Origin: Scatophagus argus
Lineage: Eukaryota; Chordata; Actinopteri; Scatophagidae
Length of the DNA stretch: 64,000 nt
Assembly: GCF_020382885.2 (NCBI RefSeq)
Contig: NC_058508.1
Location: forward strand, 4,084,055-4,148,054
Reading direction: 5' to 3'
Below are positions 51,654 through 62,924 of the stretch, piece by piece. A program made the position numbers and the translations under genes. The notes under the pieces were generated by a model. That model saw only the letters and a list, made by a program, of their open reading frames with translations, had not been told where the DNA came from and made no database searches. Each line of letters opens with the position of its first letter. Position 1 is the first letter of the stretch.

Positions 51654-53816
51654 ATGTCACTTGTTTTCCTGGTCCTCACCTTCTTCCTTGTTGCCTTTTG
51701 TCCACTCCAATCCCTTTTTCCTTCGATCGAGGGCTCACGGTTGTGTCCACACCAGTGCATCTGTTATGAACATGCTGATCTGGTTGATTGCCGTGGCCGT
51801 GAATTCAAGCACGTTCCCAGGGGCCTACCACACGGCACATGGCTGCTGGAGCTGGGGGGAAACAATCTGAGCCAGGTTGGCACCCGAGCCTTCACTGGAC
51901 TGTGGTCCCTGCGGGTGCTGGTGCTGACCAACAGCCAGATACAAGAAATACAACCACAGGTAGAAACGATGGGAAGGAGGAAGGTGAAAGCTTGGACATT
52001 TCAGTTGAAATCACTGAGTGCAGTTGACCCCTGACTGAATAATGAAAAACAGTTGACATGCCATGTTAAGAAAAACAGTTGAATGTATTGCTAGTGTCAG
52101 TTGAAGTGGAAACACTGAAAAAACAGTCTCTCTTCTGTAAATGCAAGGGAGGTAAGCAGTAGTAGTAGTAGTAGTTTCAGTTGAACAATCTGTTGAAGTA
52201 TCAGTGTACACTTTGAAAGGAGTTCAAATTACATTTTAATAGAAAGCACTGAAAGCAGTTGAAGCTCAGGCATTGGAATGGAACCGAAACACAATAGGGG
52301 AAAAGAGTGAGGACGGAGGGGGAAGAAATGCAAATGTAAAGGGATTAAAGAGCAAGGGATGAAGTGAATGAAGAAGGAAAGAAAAAGGTTGATATTTCTC
52401 TATGTCTGTCTGTCTTCTTCCTTTTCTTTACAGGCGTTTTTCTCTTTGTCCTTCTTGGAGAAGCTGGATCTCAGCTGGAACCAGTTAACATCTCTCCCAC
52501 TTGACTTCTCCACTGGTCTGTCTGCTCTCAGAGAGCTGCGACTGGAGCACAACAAACTACATCACATATCAGGATACAGGTACCTGTCTGTCTGTCTGTA
52601 GGTCCACTGGTCTTTGAAGTGCAATGTCTCCTCAGAGTGTGTACCTGCAGTCACAAACTTAGGAGTAACAGTATTTTTACCTTGCAGAATACAGGAGGTC
52701 CTGGTCCAGCTTGTTTTTTCAGGTGGATGAAAGTGAATCCAAACTAACCCTTAAAACACTAAAGTCACCCAATTAAACAAACAAACTAACAGATGGCAGC
52801 AGCGGTAAACATCAGCTTCTGTGTTATGCAAGGTAAAATAGGAGAAAATAGAAAAATTAATAGAAAAATAACAGCTTCAGCTTCTCTCCATCTCTCAGTT
52901 TGGAGAATCTGGACAACATGGAGAAGCTGGACCTCAGTTACAACCAGCTGGTGTCAGTTGGCTTCGGTGTGTTCAGGGGCCTCTCGAGGCTCAGGCAGCT
53001 CTACCTACACAACAACAGACTGACTGTGGTGCAGCAGGGGAGCCTGGATATGTTGCCCGGATTAGAGGTACCAAATAGTATATATATATATATATATATT
53101 CCAAATGGCCCGTGTGGTTCTCAATCTGATTCCCTGTCTGTCTGTAGGTGCTCCAGCTGAGCAACAACAACATCTCCCAGATAGATGGTGATGCTCTTGC
53201 TCCTCTCTACAGCCTGGCAGTTCTTTCTTTGGAGGGAAACAACCTGCATCACCTCAAGTTCAAGACATTCATCAGCCTTCATACAACAGCTACACACATT
53301 CAGTTGTCAGGTTTCCACTATCACTACTACTTATCCACAATCATCTAGTGTTAACCTTTGATGGTGATCAAGTGAAATGATGCCACTCTGGCTCACAACA
53401 TGAATGTGTTTATTCACTCCACTGAATAAGAAGCCGACACAGTAAATAAAATATAAATATTGAACATTAATCGGAAAAATGAATTCCTGATTTCCACGTT
53501 TACCTTTCTTATGGTTCCCCCAGGCAATCCATGGAGCTGCGACTGCGAGCTGCATCGTGTCTTCAGTAAGATTTTGCACGTTCGCCACCTACACATCGAC
53601 GACTACCGCAACGTGACGTGCCAAGACCCACCACAGCTGGCCGGGGCTTCGTTGGCCTGGGTTGACAGCCAGCTCTGCATTGCAGAAACAGCCACCGTGC
53701 TTGTCATCACCGCCACTGTGCTGGTCACCGTGGTGGCGGCTCTGGTGATGGCGGAGAGGAACAGGAAGAGGAATCGTGGGAAGAACTGGGACACTGAGTC
53801 GCAGGCGCAGACTTAA
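51654..53816 (+). CDS. LRR single-pass membrane protein, five coding exons (unassigned)
   Basis: Exons 51654-51959, 52434-52579, 52899-53067, 53148-53310 and 53524-53816 join in phase to 358 aa. Order: a hydrophobic signal peptide (about 1-28), a cysteine-capped LRRNT (C-x3-C-x-C-x7-C, about 31-45), about eight 24-residue LRRs with L-x-x-L-x-L-x-x-N core, an LRRCT (N-P-W-S-C-D-C ... C-Q-D-P-P ... L-C), a transmembrane segment rich in Val/Thr/Ala (about 315-336) and a short basic tail ending E-S-Q-A-Q-T. This predicts a type I surface protein with an extracellular LRR domain for protein binding. The length and layout resemble the LRRC26/38/52/55 or LRRC3 groups, but I do not recognise which family member it is. 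The start is the ATG at 51654, directly before the signal peptide. AATAAA at 53889 and 54559 are candidate 3' ends. Confidence 0.85.
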
Positions 53817-56800
53817 AGGTCACCATCTTGAGGACCTTCATCGTAAACAGTGATAGAAAGAGGAGATCTAAGGATCTGAAGACTGAAGAATAAACTCGCA
53901 GGAGGCATGAAGGATACAAGATGGCCGACTGATACAAATAGATGACTGTTTTAATAGATAAATTCCATTTTTCCTTTGATATTCAAAGGAAAAGCATCAA
54001 CAGGCACGAAGAACAGTCAAGGAATTTGGGAACTGAGCAGAGACCACATCATTTTCAGAGTGTCTTTTCACATATTTGTATATCTATCTAAACTCTCCGC
54101 TGTAGTAAGTGTGTGCTGTAGTTGTGCCGCTCATAAAGAGGTTTGGCTTTCTACAATAGTCGTCTTGACTAGGTCCTCCCTGTCTCCACCCTAATCTGAC
54201 ATAACCCTGACACAAGCAAGTGTTGTAAATTTGCGGCCTATAAGCTGATCTTCCCGTTGCTCTGCAAATAATAATAGTGGATCAGTGGATCATAGTTCAG
54301 TGCATCGGAAATCAGTTTCATTATTCTACATTTAATTTTGTATATGAGCATATAAGCATGCTTGTTATCCCGTCAACCCTCCACCCAAAGTAGTTTCTGA
54401 TTAACTTCAACTTGCTTTTGTTTTGCATATCTATAAAATGCTGTGATCCTCAAATTTATCTTTATGGATGTCGAATAGTTGTTTTTCTTAATCTTAACAA
54501 CAAAAATGACAAAAAGTATATTGTATAATTATAATGTGATACTTTTATAGACTGTATGAATAAAATTGGTATGGAAAGGGAGCTGAATCATATGAATCAA
54601 ACATATTGATAAGGTTATTAGCCTTAGATTATTTCTGTTTAATATTTGATCCAGACCTCCTCCCAGTATCTTAAAATAATAATCACATAATGGTGTTAAA
54701 ACTGCACAGCTCACATAACCATTAATAATACACTATATAGAGAAAAGTATTCTGAACGAGTATTCAGCCCTGACCTCAAACCTCATCGAGCAGCTTTGGG
54801 ATGAACTGGAACAGAGATTGTGAGTCAGGCCTTTTAGTCCAACATCACTGCCTGACCTCACAGTTGTGGAGGCTGTTAAAGCTGCAAAGCTGTCTATGTC
54901 TTTAGAGTGCAATGTCATGTCAGATGACCCAGTACTTTTGTCTATAGTGTGCAAACCTTGATTTAAAGCATATGATTATATGTGATTCAAAAAACAAGAT
55001 GCTTTTTGGTAAGATATCATTCAATTAAAAATAAGAAAAAAGTCCAGTGTGTATTCACTACGTGGTAATGTGGATGGCTTGAAGTAGTAAGTGACTGGGG
55101 AAAGTGTATCTATGTCGAGTAACCTCTGATTCTTGTACCCTCTCAGTGTGTACTGTCCTCTACATGCCTAAAGACAAGGCTGAAAAAACATATAAATCCA
55201 GCCTCAAGAAAAGAATACATGTGCAAAAAACAAACAAACAACCAAAAAAAAAAACAAGGTCCAACCTCCCTCCTGAAGAATAAAACATAAGAGAAATGAA
55301 TTACAATACGTTGCCCTTCTAATTATTTTTCATACAGTGCATCACCATGTGGTAAGGGGCTTTGCTAAGAATAATACCTTACATATACATACATATGATG
55401 CTGATTTAAGAAAATTACTGTTGCTGGCACTGCAACAGCCCTGCCTGTGAAATGTGTCAAAAGTCCAAAAACATTTTCACTATTCCTCTTTACAGTCCAG
55501 CTGTGAGTCAGCTAGTCAGCAGCAGAGACAGGAGTCTTTAGGTGGACCATATGTCTCTGGACACCACAGAGGATTAATGCTGGACTGATGGAGGGAAAGA
55601 AGAACAGAGAAACAATCGTATTGAGGTCATAGGCCAGATGTCAAATGATTACAGCTGGACTGGAACACATTAAATTAAATGTTATTATTAAATGTGTGTG
55701 TTGGGGGGTATTAAAGAGGCAAAGACAGAAACCAGGCAGGCCTAACAGCAAGCTACTGTTCCCTTATGTTTCCTGTCCTTCATTGTCATGCTAATAATTA
55801 TTTTTTCATATTAATTGTTGTATTAATTAAGGTCGCAAAAAATTAAACTAGACTTCTGGACATCACTTGGCTTTTTTCAGGCTGTAAAAACGAATATTGT
55901 GAAAGGATACTTTGACCAATCACAGATCATCATCAGATCAGGGACAATGGCTGTTCTACAAATGCAGATGGGTGTGATAAATCAGATTAATTTCCAAAGC
56001 TTCCATTGCCTTCAGTGGTGTAATGTACAAAGCATTTTTGTGAACATATCATTGCTCTTCATGGAGCTTCTGGCTCATTATGTTTGAGGCCATGACGTCC
56101 ACATCGATGAGTGGCAAGCAGGGGAATATCTACACAGTGGTGGTGCCTCCCATTCAGCTGTCAGTCGTGGCTGCATAATGAATACAAGTACAGACTGTAT
56201 GGGGAACAGTGGGCTGAGCCACCACGGAGTCCCCTTTGTTTGTGGACTACTGTTTTGAAGCCTCGGGTTTGGAGTAACATCCATCCATTCGTTTTTTTTT
56301 CTTTCTTTCTCTTTTTGAAAAGAAAGGATTTGAGTATCCTGACTGTTTTCTGAGAATCAACGGGTTCCTCGTGATAATAACTGGTCAACCACAAAGTAGC
56401 CGCATCATAAAACATACCCTGCTTTATTGCCTATTTTACCCTAAATGGGAATAAACTTAAAACTAAAAAGTGACAGAGACTATAAATTTATAGAAGTAGA
56501 CTCATTTTGTCATAAGCTTAGATACAATCTCACTTCTTTTAGAAAGTAGTTTTTTAGAAAGTTTCCCTTTTCAGAAGTGGAAGCTCCATCCACTTATTAT
56601 ACTGGATGCTGGGTAGCTGGGTAGCTGTGCTGGGTAGCTTGGGGCACTCTGCACTCTGAGGCTCAAGGGCAACCCACTCCACTCCAGTATTGCCAATGGC
56701 AGCTTTAAGATTCTGTTTGAAATATCAGAATCCACTTAAAGAAAACTAAGAAAAATCTTCAATTCTGATTTGTTAAGGCTGGTCTTGGGAAAATTACTTG

Positions 56801-56834
56801 AAAACTGCAATCCATTACTAACTAAACATGTAGA
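53817..56834. other. LRR gene 3' UTR and intergenic DNA
   Basis: AATAAA occurs at 53889 and 54559. Beyond the Tc1-derived element at 54731-54950 there is AT-rich sequence with no exon that I can support. Confidence 0.4.
54731..54950. mobile_element. Deleted Tc1-like element (MITE-like, about 220 bp)
   Basis: The left end begins CACTATATAGAGAAAAGTAT and the right end reads CAGTACTTTTGTCTATAGTG, imperfect inverted copies of the fish Tc1-like end. Between them is only a remnant of the transposase 3' part (S-x-L-I-E-Q-L-W-D-E-L-E-Q-R-L) with the rest deleted. A TA precedes the left end; the right TA is lost or mutated to TG. Confidence 0.8.
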
Positions 56835-56906
56835 GGTTCCATGGTGTAATGGTTAGCACTCTGGACTTTGAATCCAGTAATCCGAGTTCAAGTCTCGGTG
56901 GAACCT
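56835..56906 (+). tRNA. tRNA-Gln (TTG anticodon)
   Basis: 72-base cloverleaf: acceptor GGTTCCA paired with TGGAACC, B box GAGTTCAAGTC, anticodon stem CTGGA/TCCAG with loop CTTTGAA and anticodon TTG at 56868-56870. No intron; 3' CCA is not encoded, as usual in eukaryotes. Confidence 0.95.
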
Positions 56907-57382
56907 CATCTCAAACACATCACAAACCATTGCAGTGAGCTCCGTCTCTCTGCAGGAAAGTGATGGTTGAAAAACCTGCTCCACAGCCTCTCACAGGAGA
57001 GTTTTAAATGTCAGAGTGCTGCTTCTGTGTCAGTTGAGCTTTGAGTGGGTGACAGACTTCCACTGCTTTGACTTCCTGCCTGACAGTTCAAATTATTTGC
57101 TTACTCAGTTCAGTTCTGTTGTGAAACCACCTGAATGAATGATGAATGAATGACAAAGTATCTGGAACACGTGCACATGACCAAAGGCTGAGTTTCCTCC
57201 TTTGAGATGCTTTTGTGTTTTCGTGGTCGTGGTTCTCTGAGGGAAAACACTGGATTCTTCTCTCTGATTTTGGAGTGAGTTGCTGGTCCAAGTGAGATGG
57301 TTCAGGTATTTGAAGTCAGGATGACACACATGCTGAGATCATGAAGCCACTGTGTGCTGCATGTGTGCTGCATGTGTGCAGA

Positions 57383-57454
57383 GGTTCCATGGTGTAATGG
57401 TTAGCACTCTGGACTCTGAATCCAGCGATCCGAGTTCAAATCTCGGTGGAACCT
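57383..57454 (+). tRNA. tRNA-Gln (CTG anticodon)
   Basis: 72 bases, essentially identical to the known vertebrate tRNA-Gln-CTG. The anticodon is CTG at 57416-57418. It differs from the TTG gene upstream at only a few positions. Confidence 0.96.
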
Positions 57455-57574
57455 GCTCTTTAGTACCAATTAAGGATGCAATCTCCACAATCAGGTAGTT
57501 TTCATAAAGGAGGAGTTCCTTATTGATGAGCTCTTTTAGAATGAATTTGCAAAAGACTGCTCAGTGTGCATAGA

Positions 57575-57606
57575 GGTCCTGTGGTTTAATGGTGAGCACT
57601 CTGGAC
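57575..57606 (+). pseudogene. tRNA-Gln-like 5' half (broken)
   Basis: It starts GGTCCTGTGGTTTAATGGTG and matches the first about 32 bases of the tRNA-Gln genes (acceptor 5' strand, A box, start of the anticodon stem: AGCACTCTGGAC) with a few changes. It then runs into unrelated sequence, so it cannot fold as a tRNA. Confidence 0.75.
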
Positions 57607-60101
57607 ACAGACAGAGACGCATAGCAACAGCAACAATAAAAGAGTACAGGAGTGATAAAAAACAACAATATAATAAACACAATAATGTAGAAATAAGACT
57701 AAGGGACAACAGCAGGTGTGTCAAGCAGGACCGCAGCAGGAGGTCCAAACACCAACTGATTTTCACCGTTAGATGTCGCGTCCAAATTCACTTCTTCTCT
57801 GTTGAATTGTTGTGGAACTACTCATTACAACAAGAAGGCACGCATATCACAGCAAAGTGCAACTTGTCTGTGTTAGAGAGAAAAAGATCTATGAAGTGAG
57901 CTCGGATTTGATCAGAGTTACAGTCTGCATAGCTCTGCGTCCACCTGCGCACCCATTAGTCTGGCTTGATCGCGCAGATAAGACACGCGTCAGATGAAGG
58001 AGCACAAACGGAACTTTCCAGCGACACCAAACATGTACTTCTGCCTGTGTGTTACAAAGACAGATCAGCACACTGCAAAATAATACGTTCACTCATTTCT
58101 TCTCCACCCATTTTACACTCATATCGTGACATGTCGTGAAGAACAGCAGAACTTACCAGTTTGGAAGAGTTTCTCTGTGACAAAATACGTCCATAATCCG
58201 GTCAGAAAATCCTAACAAATGTTTACATGCTGTCCAATATAAGGCTGACATCGCATCCTGCTCTGAATGATAGAGAAACACTTTTTGTGCTTTTCACAGC
58301 AACTGACTCACAGGTTGTCAGAAGAAGAGCGCATGTCGCCAATGCGCACGCAGGCTGCCGTACAAAAGCAGCCGTCTCAGATCACGTTCAGGTCAGCTCA
58401 GCTCAGGTCACAGTCGCACAGCAGAAAGTTCACAGCAATGATTTGAAGCTTGTTTGACTTTTTCTCCCTTGCTCTGTCATTAGGGTGATCTATTTATAAA
58501 TGTCTTTTTTCAGTCTTCCTGTTAGTACTTTATTTAGCACATTGACACACTTTGTCCATGCACAGATAGATAAGATAAGATAAGAGATAAGTTTCCTCCT
58601 TTGAGATGCTTTGCCTTCACTGCATTCTTTGTGCCGTCAGTAAGTGAAAGGCTCTAATTATCTCTATGTATAGATGCGCTATATTGCCAAAAGTATTCGC
58701 TCATCTGCCCTTACACGCATATGAACTTTAATGACATCCCATTCGCAGTCCACAGGGTTTAATATGGCGTCGGCCCACACTTTCAGTGACACCTGAAGAA
58801 ATCTGAATCTACAGGACAAAGACACGTGTGTGTGTGTGCGTGTTTTGTTGACATTTGGTTTTGTATCGGGACTTTTGTCAGTATTTCATTTTCCAAGCGT
58901 CTGAGCCTCCATCCAGTTGGTGTTGAAGTGGAGAGGAGAGAGTGGATCATGTGGAGGTGAGGAGGGGACTGTCTGCTGTTCATGAGAGGAGCTTCCCTCT
59001 ACTCCACCTGCTGCTGTCAGCCACATTTCATCTTCATTCATCAAATCCAGCAGGATGTGCTTTTAGATTTGATTATTTTAGCTGACAAGACGTCACAGTG
59101 GACACTGGACTTCATTTCACTGCATCCAACAGACTGAATAAACAGAAATGATACTTTCTTCATATTTATCTTTTATTTTATTAAGGATTTTAAAAAGGAA
59201 GTCATGAATTCAAATTTGTTTTATTAGCAAAACTACAGATGTGTTCCTGATTTCATTGTGCCATTTAGCTCAGTGGAAAATCTCCTGAGGTTTGATCTGT
59301 GACTTTCAGCCTGAATTTGTCTTCACTACTTGTCTGAATATTATTCAGTAGTAATCTGCGTAACAATAAAAAAATATAAAACAACCCGAAATCCGTCCGG
59401 GCAGCTGTGATGGTGCTGGACTCATCCAGATGTTTTTACTGGGCACAACTGGATTCTGTGTGGAACAACAAAAGTCCTGGAAGTCAATTACACTTAAATC
59501 CTGACTGATCGTGTCAACACGTAGAAAATCTTAAATGATTAATGAAATGACTGCGGCTGAGCCACGTACGTAAAATGCGTATCTCACAGGACGTCAGCAC
59601 TCAGGGTCCTGCAGAAACACGGATTACATTTAATGACATGTGAAGGACTTTTTGGGTAAAAGTCGTTAATCTAACCTGTTACAGACTCTGTGTTATTCGC
59701 ACTGACGTTTATGGACTTTTTAATAAATGCGACAATCTGGAGGGACGTAAGAGAGTAAAACTTCTAAATAAACTGTGTTTCATTGTTGCGGACGTGTGTG
59801 TGTGTGTGTGTGTGTGTGCTCGCCTCATTAGGCCAATTAAAGCCGCACACACATCTTTTACACTCTGTGGTGTTTATGGAACATAATGTACATAAACGCG
59901 TGAGAGCTGACAAAGCTGAGACACAGACTGAGTGAAAATCCCAAATCCTCTGTGAACACATGAAGAAATGAGCTTGAAACGCAGTGTGCGTGTCAAAGTG
60001 TTGCAGAAGCCTGCACAGATCGAATCAGTTCAAATAAAGAGTGAGAGCCAACACGATGAGGCCGCAGTCAGAGCTGTACATTCCTCTACAGTGAAATATG
60101 G
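57607..60101. other. Intergenic region
   Basis: No supported coding exon. It holds the Tc1-like fragment at about 58676-58794, a GATAA repeat near 58565-58590, a GT repeat at about 59793-59818 and a 23-base block shared with 57191-57213. Confidence 0.4.
58676..58794 (+). mobile_element. Tc1-like element, 5' end fragment
   Basis: It begins with CTATATTGCCAAAAGTATTC and continues with the typical fish leader (ACACGCATATGAACTT, later GGGTTTAATATGGCGTCGGC). The transposase region is absent. It resembles the ends of the element at 54731-54950, so both probably derive from related Tc1 families. Confidence 0.7.
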
Positions 60102-62924
60102 ATGGGATTTGAAATCCCACAGGTGAGACGCGCCTGTCAAACACACACGTGTACAGGATGGAAGGGCACGATTCCATGGTTGCCAGGTTTGGTCTCCAGG
60201 TGCATCATTCGTGTTCCAGCATCATTCAAAAACAAACAAACATCTGACGGTCAAGAAAGCTTTGCACAAGTTTTCAATCGGCTGTTTTTGGAAAATTAGC
60301 GCTTCGACTGAGGATTTTTCCATCCTGTCAAGGTCCACAGACTCCCTGAATAAGGCGAAAGTGACACAACGAACTTCCATCATGGAAAATGTGAGATTTG
60401 AACACTTTGAAAGTCTTATTGAATTTTGTCTGTATTTGAAATTCATGGCTGTAAAAAGCCTCAAAGTTCACTGATGTATTGCCAACAAGCTGTGTCATGA
60501 ACACCCCCACCTCACCTCAGCCCGGGGATCACATGGTACACACAATATCCTGTAGGAAAACTCCAGATGAATAAAGCAGAGAGAGATGAGGGACCCGTTC
60601 AGGCCAACGCATGCGTATTAAACACAGTGTAGGAGGCGGCAGTGATGGAGGAAGTATTCAGATAATACTGGAACTGTTACTGTTACACTGCGATGTATCA
60701 TTACATTATTATTACTCATGTGTTAATGTGTAAGCAGAGTTTTAATGGTTGGTTGAGGTGAAACTTCTTTTCAACTCACTGTTTGAGCTGTAAATTGTGA
60801 GATAAAGTAGGTTCATTTACATCAAGGCCTCATATTTCATCAATTCTTCATCTGTTTTGGATGCAAAACTCTTAATCTGGAGGGTAACAAGTAGCCAAAA
60901 GACACGAGTGTAGTTAAGTAAAAAGTACAGCGTTGGTTGGCAGTCATTTTAATTGGAAAACGTTGGGAACTTGAGCCCAGGGCCACCTTACAAGGGCCTT
61001 AAGGTGGAGCCTTTAATTATCTGACTCAGAGAGCCTGTTTTTAAAGAGAGGCCTCGTGTCAACATCTTTTATTCAAACGTTCAGCCTTTAAGTTTGGTGT
61101 TTATATGTTGCATATTCCCTACATAATAACACAGTAAATGTTGGGTCGTGTACTTTTCCAGCACAGAAACTCGGTGCACACACACAGTTTTAAACATGAA
61201 GGTTAACTGGGGTGTGTGTGTGTGTGTTGTTTCAGTGTGACGTTCCTGTCCATCTGGAAGATCATTCCTACTGGAGGAAGAGGAGACTCTCTGCACGCCA
61301 GGCAAACCGAGCAGGGAAGAGTGGAGACCACAGCAAGTGTCTGTGCTGCAGCACTGACCAGGTCAGACATCTGGCTGAAAATATTAAAGGAACATAACAA
61401 GTTTTTTACTCATTCACTGATCAAAACTTCTCTGTAAGAAACAGTTGAAGTTCATTTTACGGACACCGAAAACGGCCAAGTGAGCAATCGTTTTTTTAAT
61501 GCTGCTGCTGTCCCGAGATAACGAGATAATCAATGGGATATAACAAGAAAACAAGCAGTCATTTCCTCTTAATACTCAGTAATGTTCATCAGGGTGCCAG
61601 CATGCACAGATGGTGTCTGACTGTAGCAGCTGGTTTAACATGGCAGATGGATCAGATCAGATTGTTGATCAATGTATCAGGCTGTACTTTAATCTTACTT
61701 ACTTAAATCCATACTTTATTAATGGCTGAATCGAGTATGTAAATAACTTATGTATTAATGGTACAGTCAGAACATTCAAACATCCATCAGTGTGGGTAGT
61801 TTCTCTTGTCAGTGACAATTCTTTGCAGCCCAATAGACAGTAACACATCTGCTGAAGATCACCACTGTGTGTGAGCTTATCTTTGACAATAATTAGCCAT
61901 CATGTAGACATCCTCATATCAAATCACTGAGGAAAACATTCTTACAACAAACAGAAAAAGTCTGTCAAGTCCCTCAGTATAACAACACGTATTAACTGGC
62001 CTTTGTTAAAAACAATGACCTTCTCATCTTGAGATGTTGAGATGCTATTGAAACAACTGCAAGCTACGTCATTCTCAGCTTCCATGCATTTTTATTACCC
62101 TTGTAGCCAAATTGTTTGAGCAGTCAGGTGTAAAAACAGCTTTTGACAAAGACAGAATTTGACAAAGCAGTCCTCTCTAAACTTTGGAGCAGAGCCTGAC
62201 ATCCTCTCGTGTGCTGATGATCTTCCTCAGGTTCTGAATGTAACCTCCGGGCCTCAGCACTCTGCATCCACTGCCAACCTCTCCCGCAAGAGGAAACGAA
62301 GCTCTGCTCCTCTTCCTTCCAAACCTTCTACTGAACATCGTGTGACCGTCAATTTGGTCCCAAGCCTTCAGTCCACGATCCCACCTGCTGACCTGCCAGG
62401 GATATCAAATGTGCCTCCCAGCCCCCAGCCCTCCAGTGCTGATAAGCAGCTGAGCTCAGCTGGTGTAAACCGTGATGCTCCACTGAAAATACACAACTGC
62501 TCAGTGGAAGAATACCAGCAACTATACCATGGAGTGGTAGATGATATGCTGAGGTATGTCACTCTCTCAGTCAGATCATATGGCATTTGTCAAATTATTC
62601 CAATACTGACCACTCAGTCTTTCAATATATGCGTTTGTCAATCAAAAGTTTTGTGATTATTTAATTGCTTCACATTCCACGGCTCATAGATACAAGAGTG
62701 GCAGGGTTCGTCCGTACAGTTTAAAGCTGGGACGACGTATCAAGCAGAAGCTGTGGGACAGACTGGATCGTCCCACGTTTACGTCATCAGCCAATGAAGA
62801 CGGACTGGTGCACGTGGACGTATCATACGGGGTTGGAGTGTATCCTCCCCTGTATAATGTTGATACTTCTGGAGAACCAAGCCCTGAACAGCCACCAAAC
62901 AAGAGAGCAAAAACCTCCAACTAA
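60102..62924 (+). CDS. Unrecognised 234 aa basic nuclear-type protein, four exons (predicted)
   Basis: Proposed exons: 60102-60122, 61236-61361, 62231-62553 and 62690-62924. All joins are in phase with GT-AG borders (first donor CAG|GTGAGA; the acceptor before 61236 follows a TG repeat). Exon 1 codes only M-G-F-E-I-P-Q. Exon 2 has a Cys/His/Arg-rich stretch (C-D-V-P-V-H-L-E-D-H ... K-C-L-C-C). Exon 3 has R-K-R-K-R-S-S and a Pro/Ser-rich linker, then E-E-Y-Q-Q-L-Y-H-G-V-V-D-D-M-L. Exon 4 has S-G-R-V-R-P-Y-S-L-K-L-G-R-R-I-K-Q-K-L-W and N-E-D-G-L-V-H-V-D-V-S-Y-G, ending N-K-R-A-K-T-S-N. I do not recognise the family and assign no function. Exons 3 and 4 look most secure, exon 1 least. Confidence 0.6.

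Noticed and set aside
58381-58410. AGGTCA repeats near 58390-58405
   Set aside because: The two half-sites are nine bases apart, an arrangement without strong support as a receptor site.
62159-62230. Start of the orphan gene at 62159
   Set aside because: The triplet is TTG, and a good acceptor (CTTCCTCAG ending 62230) in phase with the exon at 61236-61361 fits better.
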